Below are positions 1 through 7,938 of a DNA stretch of 64,000 nucleotides, piece by piece. The stretch spans positions 89,441,991 to 89,505,990 of the forward strand of contig OW119932.1 in assembly GCA_933210815.1 (NCBI GenBank), given 5' to 3'. Under the pieces are notes generated by a model. The model had not been told where the DNA came from, ran no database searches, and saw nothing but the letters and a program-made list of their open reading frames with translations. How positions within the stretch are numbered: the first letter of the stretch is position 1; each line of letters begins with the position of its first letter. The DNA is from Meta bourneti (taxonomy: Eukaryota; Arthropoda; Arachnida; Araneae; Tetragnathidae). Position numbers and translations under genes: made by a program.

Positions 1-304
1 CATTTAATGATTTGAAAAGAATCAGATAATTTGAATTACATATGGTAATTACGCATTAGTAATAGAAAAATAATATTTAATTGCAACTATATATATTGCA
101 TCTTGTGTATTGTATATGCTACGATATAGTTTAAGATTCTGTTATTATATTTGAGAATTGTGTTTGATATTAAATCTCATCTAGTATTTGAAGCATATTT
201 GGCATTGAGTATATTTTGTGAATCATATAGTTTATTAGAAAATATTGGTAACTATATTTATGATAACAAAATTGGATTGTTTACTAATAAGTTATTCATC
301 GATC

Positions 305-2635
305 ATGGCTTTTCTTTCTCGTGGGAGAAAAGAAGACCTCCTCGAACTCGCAGATGAACTTTGTGAAAAAGTATCGGATAATTGTAAACTGGTTGAGATA
401 AGGAAAATAATCCTAAACAGTGAAAACTATGAAGAAGAGGAAGTTAAAATTTCTTTAACTCGTATTATGGAAGATAGGATAAAGAGAGAGAAAGAAGCAA
501 AAGAAAAAGAAGAAATTGCCAGACGAGAAGAAAAAGAAGAAATTGCCAGACAAGAAGCAAAAGAAGAAATTGCCAGACAAGAAGCAAAAGAAAGGGAAGA
601 ACGTAATATTCGAATGGAAGAAATAGCTTTAGAGAAGAAAAAGCTAGAAATGCAAGCTGCAAGTGAGCTAGGACTATCTAATAGAGAACGGATGCCAAAT
701 CATAAAATTGAGCTCATCAAAATTACCCCGAAATTTGAGGAAAAGAAAGATGAAATGGGTCTATATTTAATAAATTTTGAAAGAAGAGCTGAGATGGCAG
801 GTGTGCCTAAAGAAGATTGGGTGCCGTATTTACTAGGCATATTGCCTTCGGAAATTTCGAGCATGATGGCTAGAGAATCGCCTGAAGATGCAAAGAATTA
901 CGAATATGTGAAAGATATTATTCTTCAGAGGTATAAAATGAGTTCTGAGAAATTGAAGCAGATGTTTTACCGTCATCAAAAAGTCCCGGATAAAACATGG
1001 AGGAATTACGCTCATGAACTTACAAGCTACTATGATGAATGGGTTTCTGATTTGGAAATCAAAACTTTTAAAGAACTCAGAGACTTGCATATCACTGAGC
1101 AGATTAAAAGACGAGTGCCGTCTGAAGTAAAAGAACATTTTCTGGAGGAGTGGATGGGCTTAAATTCTCCGTTAGAATTAGCTAAAAAAATAGATCAATT
1201 TGAAAGCTTAAAGGAGAGTCTTACACCCAGAAATACTAAAGGTCCCCAGAATAAAACAAGTATCAAGAAAACACACGTTGGTTTTCATAAGTTTGAGGGA
1301 GAAAACAAACCCTTTGGGAAAACAGAAGTAAACAGAGAAGATTACAAAGAGAAAAATTTTGAAAAAAGAAAGCAACTTCAATGTTATGAATGCAATTCCT
1401 ATGATCATCTTAGACCTCAATGTCCTAAGTTGAAGAAAACTGAAATCATAGCTGCTAACGAAATTATGGGAAAGAGAATAATAGATTTGATGTCTCCCTA
1501 CATTAGTGTCGGAACTGTAAATGGATCTCAGATTTCTATCTTACGAGACACAGGATCCAGCATAGATCTAATTCCTAGGAAGTTTGTTAAGCCACACATG
1601 TATACGGGTGAACATGTATGGGTAGCATCTCCTTTAGCGGATAACCCTATTTGCTTGCCTTTAGCGGAAGTAAATTTAGCGTGTGAGTTGGGTCATGTTA
1701 TAACCAAAGCTGCTGTCAAGGATAACTTCCTAGATAAAGAACGCTACTTACTAAGCAACAAGACCGTTGTACTTATAGAAGATATGAAAAAAGACAAAGA
1801 CTCTGATATTGAAGTAAAAGACTCTGCAACGCCCAAGTGCCAAAGTGCTCCATATTTAAATGAAACATCGAAAAACGACTGCCCTTGTAACAGTAACCGT
1901 TTTAGTTCTAGCAGTGTTACTCCTAAAGAGACTGGAATCGTTGAAAATTTGTTACGTTCATATGGTTTTATACAATGTTGCGAAAGACAAGCAATATATT
2001 TTTTTCACTACAGTCAATTTTCTGGAAATATTGATAATTTAAAACGTGGTGATGCAGTTGAATTTAAAATTACTCATAATCGTCGTACTGGAAAACAAAT
2101 TGCTAGTTCTGTTTGTAAAATAATGTGTAAAGAGACAGTTTCTGGATTTGAAACCACTGAAAAAAAGGAAAATACTGAAGGTAAAGTTGCTTATGAAAAT
2201 AATGGTGAACGGCCCTATTCTGCTGAAAATGTTGATGGTAATGTAGATTTTCATCCTCCTAAAAAGATCACTTTTAGTATTGCTATTGACAAAAATACAA
2301 GAAACCTTAGACCTTGTAAAATGCGTTCGGAACAGCCTTTACCTGTGAGATACCGTGGTGTTATCTGTGCTCTTAAAGGAACATTTGGTTTTATTAAAAG
2401 GGGTGATGTAAAGGATATGTTTTTCCACTCTAGTGAATGCAAAGTGTTCAAAAATCTTAATCTTGGCGATGATGTTGAATTTGGAATACAGACTCGAAAC
2501 AACAAGGAAGTTGCTGTAAGTGTAACTAAATTGCCCTTAGGGACAGTGATATTTGAGGACGTTGAAACTGAAAGTTTGGTTGGTGAAATAACTGAATGCT
2601 TAGACAAATCTAAAAGTCGTTTGAAGAAAGCATAA
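305..2635 (+). CDS. Gag-protease polyprotein fused to CSDE1/UNR-like cold-shock domains, copy 1
   Basis: The protein has 776 residues from the ATG at 305. The frame is open for 20 codons upstream, but the MAFLSRGRKED start matches the usual beginning of this gag type. Residues about 45-125 are a Glu/Lys/Arg-rich coiled coil with EEIARQEAK-type repeats. Residues 139-300 are a capsid-like SCAN-type region. Residues 360-373 form a C-x2-C-x4-H-x4-C knuckle, and D415-T-G-S-S is the aspartic protease site. Residues 542-606 and 682-743 are cold-shock domains with RNP-like YGFIQC/YFFHYS and FGFIKR/MFFHSS motifs. Residues 626-673 resemble the non-canonical cold-shock domain between them in CSDE1. The segment replaces reverse transcriptase and has no introns, which suggests mRNA capture. 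Family assignments are by recognition, not by search. Confidence 0.9.
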   Translation: MAFLSRGRKEDLLELADELCEKVSDNCKLVEIRKIILNSENYEEEEVKISLTRIMEDRIKREKEAKEKEEIARREEKEEIARQEAKEEIARQEAKEREERNIRMEEIALEKKKLEMQAASELGLSNRERMPNHKIELIKITPKFEEKKDEMGLYLINFERRAEMAGVPKEDWVPYLLGILPSEISSMMARESPEDAKNYEYVKDIILQRYKMSSEKLKQMFYRHQKVPDKTWRNYAHELTSYYDEWVSDLEIKTFKELRDLHITEQIKRRVPSEVKEHFLEEWMGLNSPLELAKKIDQFESLKESLTPRNTKGPQNKTSIKKTHVGFHKFEGENKPFGKTEVNREDYKEKNFEKRKQLQCYECNSYDHLRPQCPKLKKTEIIAANEIMGKRIIDLMSPYISVGTVNGSQISILRDTGSSIDLIPRKFVKPHMYTGEHVWVASPLADNPICLPLAEVNLACELGHVITKAAVKDNFLDKERYLLSNKTVVLIEDMKKDKDSDIEVKDSATPKCQSAPYLNETSKNDCPCNSNRFSSSSVTPKETGIVENLLRSYGFIQCCERQAIYFFHYSQFSGNIDNLKRGDAVEFKITHNRRTGKQIASSVCKIMCKETVSGFETTEKKENTEGKVAYENNGERPYSAENVDGNVDFHPPKKITFSIAIDKNTRNLRPCKMRSEQPLPVRYRGVICALKGTFGFIKRGDVKDMFFHSSECKVFKNLNLGDDVEFGIQTRNNKEVAVSVTKLPLGTVIFEDVETESLVGEITECLDKSKSRLKKA

Positions 2636-2752
2636 AAGTTACGAGACAAAGTTGAATTTACTGTGATCCAGGATTACGAGGTAGTCCATAGAAAAGGAAA
2701 ACAGCATATAAACGCTGACAGTTTAAGTCGTACGCCTCACGTACAAAACTAA
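2636..2752 (+). pseudogene. RNase H C-terminal stub of pol, copy 1
   Basis: Directly after the TAA of the main ORF, and in the same frame, 38 codons run to a TAA at 2750. They contain HRKGKQHINADSLSR, the characteristic end of a Gypsy RNase H domain. Nothing of reverse transcriptase precedes it and no integrase follows. The stub marks the right end of the replaced pol segment. Only stop-codon readthrough would add it to the polyprotein. Confidence 0.85.
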
Positions 2753-3099
2753 ATTACTATTGTTTGTATTTGTGATGTCTTGCATATATAAAAATATTTT
2801 ATTCCTAGTGTACATTGATACATTTGAATTGCAAAAAAGTCTTAAATTTGAATTGAAAATCTAAATATTTTGAAATTGAATTTCTTCTTTGATGATTATC
2901 ACTGAGCAAAATTTTGATTATACTTTGTTAAAATTATATTTTTTTTAATTTAGAGTAGGCGGTACACAGCCAGGATCTTTAGGGTGTATGGTCTACTTGC
3001 ATATTGCTTTGGGCATGAGTTGTTGCCTTCGCGAAAATTCTGTTGCTGCTGTTTTGTATCTTTTTTTGCAGGTGTCTGTCTCTGCAGAAAAAGAATCTT
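2753..3099 (+). other. Non-coding 3' region of unit 1
   Basis: About 350 AT-rich bases lie between the RNase H stub and the polypurine tract where integrase would normally sit. A 65-codon ORF (2984-3181) runs into the LTR and is cysteine-rich without a recognisable domain, so I do not call it a gene. Confidence 0.6.
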
Positions 3100-3117
3100 G
3101 AGGAGGGAGGAAATAGA
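3100..3117 (+). promoter_or_regulatory. Polypurine tract, unit 1
   Basis: A purine-rich run, GAGGAGGGAGGAAATAGA, ends one base before the LTR start TGTGA. This is the expected site for priming plus-strand DNA synthesis and it fixes the LTR boundary. Confidence 0.8.
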
Positions 3118-3118
3118 C

Positions 3119-3398
3119 TGTGACATCTTAGCGCCTAGGAGTCTAGAATGGCCGGCTGTAGACCCGGAAGTTTCCTGTTAAAAAGTCCTTCAATACTGCG
3201 CTTGCGCATGTGAGGAGAATGAGAAACAGTTAGCTCACGGACTCCGTCTAGTTGAGACGTCTTCGTAGCAATTCGTAAATTTTAATATGAAAATAAGCAT
3301 TTTTGTTTCGCGCGTCCATTGTAAACCCATTGTTTTGTCTGTGTTAAAATAAATGTTATTTTTTAATGTCCAACAAAAGTTCGGATTAATTCATCACA
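3119..3398 (+). repeat. LTR shared by units 1 and 2 (280 bp)
   Basis: The LTR starts TGTGA and ends TCACA. It follows a polypurine tract and precedes a tRNA-Leu primer-binding site by 11 bases. It contains an ETS-like CCGGAAGT at 3164, an NRF1-like TGCGCTTGCGCA at 3197 and an AATAAA poly(A) signal at 3348. The four LTRs in the window differ at only one or two positions, showing recent amplification. Confidence 0.9.
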
Positions 3399-3409
3399 GA
3401 CTAGAGTTT

Positions 3410-3427
3410 TGGTGTCAGAAGTGGGAT
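3410..3427 (+). promoter_or_regulatory. Primer-binding site (tRNA-Leu), unit 2
   Basis: TGGTGTCAGAAGTGGGAT is complementary to the conserved 3' end of eukaryotic tRNA-Leu including CCA. It is preceded by an 11-base spacer after the LTR. Confidence 0.85.
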
Positions 3428-4061
3428 GGAAGCAAGAAAGCAGGAAATGCAGGTAGGCCCACCCTTGTATTAAATTAAATTTGTTAAGGTTCTGGCTTAC
3501 CAGAATTAGTGAGGCAAAGAGCCTAAATCGTTTTGGTTAAAAAAAAAAAAAAGAAATGACTACATATCCAATTTTATTTTGTGGTTATTTAAATGTTGTC
3601 TTTATGAAAGTTAATAGAAGTTGATGATAAAGTGAATTTGCATGTTCTACTAAGTAGATATTATCAAGTTGATAAAGTCACGGCCAAAAAGTGCCAAATC
3701 GAAAGTGAACGAAAATTTAAATTTCGTTTTGATTTTACTGAAATTTTGTGTTTTGTGCATTTAATGATTTGAAAAGAATCAGATAATTTGAATTACATAT
3801 GGTAATTACGCATTAGTAATAGAAAAATAATATTTAATTGCAACTATATATATTGCATCTTGTGTATTGTATATGCTACGATATAGTTTAAGATTCTGTT
3901 ATTATATTTGAGAATTGTGTTTGATATTAAATCTTATCTAGTATTTGAAGCATATTTGGCATTGAGTATATTTTGTGAATCATATAGTTTATTAGAAAAT
4001 ATTGGTAACTATATTTATGATAACAAAATTGGATTGTTTACTAATAAGTTATTCATCGATC

Positions 4062-6512
4062 ATGGCTTTTCTTTCTCGTGGGAGAAAAGAAGACCTCCTC
4101 GAACTCGCAGATGAACTTTGTGAAAAAGTATCGGATAATTGTAAACTGGTTGAGATAAGGAAAATAATCCTAAACAGTGAAAACTATGAAGAAGAGGAAG
4201 TTAAAATATCTTTAACTCGTATTATGGAAGATAGGATAAAGAGAGAGAAAGAAGCAAAAGAAAAAGAAGAAATTGCCAGACGAGAAGAAAAAGAAGAAAT
4301 TGCCAGACAAGAAGCAAAAGAAGAAATTGCCAGACGAGAAGCAAAAGAAAAAGAAGAAATTGCCAGACGAGAAGCAAAAGAAAAAGAAGAAATTGCCAGA
4401 CAAGAAGCAAAAGAAGAAATTGCCAGACAAGAAGCAAAAGAAGAAATTGCCAGACAAGAAGCAAAAGAAAGGGAAGAACGTAATATTCGAATGGAAGAAA
4501 TAGCTTTAGAGAAGAAAAAGCTAGAAATGCAAGCTGCAAGTGAGCTAGGACTATCTAATAGAGAACGGATGCCAAATCATAAAATTGAGCTCATCAAAAT
4601 TACCCCGAAATTTGAGGAAAAGAAAGATGAAATGGGTCTATATTTAATAAATTTTGAAAGAAGAGCTGAGATGGCAGGTGTGCCTAAAGAAGATTGGGTG
4701 CCGTATTTACTAGGCGTATTGCCTTCGGAAATTTCGAGCATGATGGCTAGAGAATCGCCTGAAGATGCAAAGAATTACGAATATGTGAAAGATATTATTC
4801 TTCAGAGGTATAAAATGAGTTCTGAGAAATTGAAGCAGATGTTTTACCGTCATCAAAAAGTCCCGGATAAAACATGGAGGAATTACGCTCATGAACTTAC
4901 AAGCTACTATGATGAATGGGTTTCTGATTTGGAAATCAAAACTTTTAAAGAACTCAGAGACTTGCATATCACTGAGCAGATTAAAAGACGAGTGCCGTCT
5001 GAAGTAAAAGAACATTTTCTGGAGGAGTGGATGGGCTTAAATTCTCCGTTAGAATTAGCTAAAAAAATAGATCAATTTGAAAGCTTAAAGGAGAGTCTTA
5101 CACCCAGAAATACTAAAGGTCCCCAGAATAAAACAAGTATCAAGAAAACACACGTTGGTTTTCATAAGTTTGAGGGAGAAAACAAACCCTTTGGGAAAAC
5201 AGAAGTAAACAGAGAAGATTACAAAGAGAAAAATTTTGAAAAAAGAAAGCAACTTCAATGTTATGAATGCAATTCCTATGATCATCTTAGACCTCAATGT
5301 CCTAAGTTGAAGAAAACTGAAATCATAGCTGCTAACGAAATTATGGGAAAGAGAATAATAGATTTGATGTCTCCCTACATTAGTGTCGGAACTGTAAATG
5401 GATCTCAGATTTCTATCTTACGAGACACAGGATCCAGCATAGATCTAATTCCTAGGAAGTTTGTTAAGCCACACATGTATACGGGTGAACATGTATGGGT
5501 AGCATCTCCTTTAGCGGATAACCCTATTTGCTTGCCTTTAGCGGAAGTAAATTTAGCGTGTGAGTTGGGTCATGTTATAACCAAAGCTGCTGTCAAGGAT
5601 AACTTCCTAGATAAAGAACGCTACTTACTAAGCAACAAGACCGTTGTACTTATAGAAGATATGAAAAAAGACAAAGACTCTGATATTGAAGTAAAAGACT
5701 CTGCAACGCCCAAGTGCCAAAGTGCTCCATATTTAAATGAAACATCGAAAAACGACTGCCCTTGTAACAGTAACCGTTTTAGTTCTAGCAGTGTTACTCC
5801 TAAAGAGACTGGAATCGTTGAAAATTTGTTACGTTCATATGGTTTTATACAATGTTGCGAAAGACAAGCAATATATTTTTTTCACTACAGTCAATTTTCT
5901 GGAAATATTGATAATTTAAAACGTGGTGATGCAGTTGAATTTAAAATTACTCATAATCGTCGTACTGGAAAACAAATTGCTAGTTCTGTTTGTAAAATAA
6001 TGTGTAAAGAGACAGTTTCTGGATTTGAAACCACTGAAAAAAAGGAAAATACTGAAGGTAAAGTTGCTTATGAAAATAATGGTGAACGGCCCTATTCTGC
6101 TGAAAATGTTGATGGTAATGTAGATTTTCATCCTCCTAAAAAGATCACTTTTAGTATTGCTATTGACAAAAATACAAGAAACCTTAGACCTTGTAAAATG
6201 CGTTCGGAACAGCCTTTACCTGTGAGATACCGTGGTGTTATCTGTGCTCTTAAAGGAACATTTGGTTTTATTAAAAGGGGTGATGTAAAGGATATGTTTT
6301 TCCACTCTAGTGAATGCAAAGTGTTCAAAAATCTTAATCTTGGCGATGATGTTGAATTTGGAATACAGACTCGAAACAACAAGGAAGTTGCTGTAAGTGT
6401 AACTAAATTGCCCTTAGGGACAGTGATATTTGAGGACGTTGAAACTGAAAGTTTGGTTGGTGAAATAACTGAATGCTTAGACAAATCTAAAAGTCGTTTG
6501 AAGAAAGCATAA
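4062..6512 (+). CDS. Gag-protease-cold-shock polyprotein, copy 2 (long form)
   Basis: The protein has 816 residues and the same architecture as copy 1. It has 40 extra residues in the coiled coil from additional EEIARREAK/EEIARQEAK repeats, so the knuckle, protease and cold-shock domains are shifted by 40. Outside the repeat it differs from copy 1 at very few positions, for example Val for Ile in the LG(I/V)LPSEI motif of the capsid region. The frame is fully open. It is non-autonomous and would need reverse transcriptase and integrase from another element. Confidence 0.9.
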   Translation: MAFLSRGRKEDLLELADELCEKVSDNCKLVEIRKIILNSENYEEEEVKISLTRIMEDRIKREKEAKEKEEIARREEKEEIARQEAKEEIARREAKEKEEIARREAKEKEEIARQEAKEEIARQEAKEEIARQEAKEREERNIRMEEIALEKKKLEMQAASELGLSNRERMPNHKIELIKITPKFEEKKDEMGLYLINFERRAEMAGVPKEDWVPYLLGVLPSEISSMMARESPEDAKNYEYVKDIILQRYKMSSEKLKQMFYRHQKVPDKTWRNYAHELTSYYDEWVSDLEIKTFKELRDLHITEQIKRRVPSEVKEHFLEEWMGLNSPLELAKKIDQFESLKESLTPRNTKGPQNKTSIKKTHVGFHKFEGENKPFGKTEVNREDYKEKNFEKRKQLQCYECNSYDHLRPQCPKLKKTEIIAANEIMGKRIIDLMSPYISVGTVNGSQISILRDTGSSIDLIPRKFVKPHMYTGEHVWVASPLADNPICLPLAEVNLACELGHVITKAAVKDNFLDKERYLLSNKTVVLIEDMKKDKDSDIEVKDSATPKCQSAPYLNETSKNDCPCNSNRFSSSSVTPKETGIVENLLRSYGFIQCCERQAIYFFHYSQFSGNIDNLKRGDAVEFKITHNRRTGKQIASSVCKIMCKETVSGFETTEKKENTEGKVAYENNGERPYSAENVDGNVDFHPPKKITFSIAIDKNTRNLRPCKMRSEQPLPVRYRGVICALKGTFGFIKRGDVKDMFFHSSECKVFKNLNLGDDVEFGIQTRNNKEVAVSVTKLPLGTVIFEDVETESLVGEITECLDKSKSRLKKA

Positions 6513-6629
6513 AAGTTACGAGACAAAGTTGAATTTACTGTGATCCAGGATTACGAGGTAGTCCATAGAAAAGGAAAACAGCATATAAACGCTGACAGTT
6601 TAAGTCGTACGCCTCACGTACAAAACTAA
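6513..6629 (+). pseudogene. RNase H C-terminal stub of pol, copy 2
   Basis: This is the same 38-codon in-frame remnant as in unit 1, directly after the stop codon of the polyprotein. Confidence 0.85.
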
Positions 6630-6976
6630 ATTACTATTGTTTGTATTTGTGATGTCTTGCATATATAAAAATATTTTATTCCTAGTGTACATTGATACAT
6701 TTGAATTGCAAAAAAGTCTTAAATTTGAATTGAAAATCTAAATATTTTGAAATTGAATTTCTTCTTTGATGATTATCACTGAGCAAAATTTTGATTATAC
6801 TTTGTTAAAATTATATTTTTTTTAATTTAGAGTAGGCGGTACACAGCCAGGATCTTTAGGGTGTATGGTCTACTTGCATATTGCTTTGGGCATGAGTTGT
6901 TGCCTTCGCGAAAATTCTGTTGCTGCTGTTTTGTATCTTTTTTTGCAGGTGTCTGTCTCTGCAGAAAAAGAATCTT

Positions 6977-6994
6977 GAGGAGGGAGGAAATAGA
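6977..6994 (+). promoter_or_regulatory. Polypurine tract, unit 2
   Basis: The same purine run as in unit 1 sits one base before the LTR at 6996. Confidence 0.8.
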
Positions 6995-6995
6995 C

Positions 6996-7275
6996 TGTGA
7001 CATCTTAGCGCCTAGGAGTCTAGAATGGCCGGCTGCAGACCCGGAAGTTTCCTGTTAAAAAGTCCTTCAATACTGCGCTTGCGCATGTGAGGAGAATGAG
7101 AAACAGTTAGCTCACGGACTCCGTCTAGTTGAGACGTCTTCGTAGCAATTCGTAAATTTTAATATGAAAATAAGCATTTTTGTTTCGCGCGTCCATTGTA
7201 AACCCATTGTTTTGTCTGTGTTAAAATAAATGTTATTTTTTAATGTCCAACAAAAGTTCGGATTAATTCATCACA
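6996..7275 (+). repeat. LTR shared by units 2 and 3
   Basis: This 280-bp copy has TGTGA/TCACA ends. It differs from the first LTR by a single C for T (GGCTGCAGAC). Confidence 0.9.
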
Positions 7276-7286
7276 GACTAGAGTTT

Positions 7287-7304
7287 TGGTGTCAGAAGTG
7301 GGAT
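7287..7304 (+). promoter_or_regulatory. Primer-binding site (tRNA-Leu), unit 3
   Basis: The sequence and spacing to the LTR are identical to those in unit 2. Confidence 0.85.
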
Positions 7305-7938
7305 GGAAGCAAGAAAGCAGGAAATGCAGGTAGGCCCACCCTTGTATTAAATTAAATTTGTTAAGGTTCTGGCTTACCAGAATTAGTGAGGCAAAGAGCC
7401 TAAATCGTTTTGGTTAAAAAAAAAAAAAAGAAATGACTACATATCCAATTTTATTTTGTGGTTATTTAAATGTTGTCTTTATGAAAGTTAATAGAAGTTG
7501 ATGATAAAGTGAATTTGCATGTTCTACTAAGTAGATATTATCAAGTTGATAAAGTCACGGCCAAAAAGTGCCAAATCGAAAGTGAACGAAAATTTAAATT
7601 TCGTTTTGATTTTACTGAAATTTTGTGTTTTGTGCATTTAATGATTTGAAAAGAATCAGATAATTTGAATTACATATGGTAATTACGCATTAGTAATAGA
7701 AAAATAATATTTAATTGCAACTATATATATTGCATCTTGTGTATTGTATATGCTACGATATAGTTTAAGATTCTGTTATTATATTTGAGAATTGTGTTTG
7801 ATATTAAATCTTATCTAGTATTTGAAGCATATTTGGCATTGAGTATATTTTGTGAATCATATAGTTTATTAGAAAATATTGGTAACTATATTTATGATAA
7901 CAAAATTGGATTGTTTACTAATAAGTTATTCATCGATC

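Larger units (their letters stand above)
1..3398 (+). mobile_element. Tandem Gypsy-type LTR element, unit 1 (5' truncated by window)
   Basis: This unit enters the window inside its leader, so its own 5' LTR lies to the left. In order it has the rest of the leader (1-304), the gag-protease-cold-shock ORF (305-2635), an RNase H stub (2636-2752), a non-coding 3' region, a polypurine tract and a shared LTR ending at 3398. Position 1 corresponds to 3758 in unit 2, so the repeat period is 3757 bp. It carries the short form of the gag coiled coil. No reverse transcriptase or integrase is encoded, so the element is non-autonomous. Confidence 0.93.
3119..7275 (+). mobile_element. Tandem LTR element, unit 2
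   Basis: This is a complete unit with an LTR at each end (3119-3398 and 6996-7275). Its leader (3428-4061) contains an A-run of variable length between units and a splice-donor-like CAG|GTAGG at about 3450. It has the long coiled-coil form and a period of 3877 bp. Both LTRs are shared with the neighbouring units, so there is no intervening host DNA. Confidence 0.93.

Noticed and set aside
151..357. Small ORF upstream of and overlapping gag in each unit
   Set aside because: It is AT-rich, has no domain and overlaps the gag start in another frame. It is repeated only because the units are copies.
2771..3398. A longer 628-bp LTR beginning TGTGATG and ending CATCACA
   Set aside because: The termini are good inverted repeats, but no polypurine tract precedes 2771. 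The start at 3119 has a classic purine run directly before it and also TGTGA/TCACA ends.
4212..4539. Phe/Leu- or Lys-rich ORFs over the coiled-coil repeat
   Set aside because: They are out-of-frame or antisense readings of the short DNA repeat in gag.
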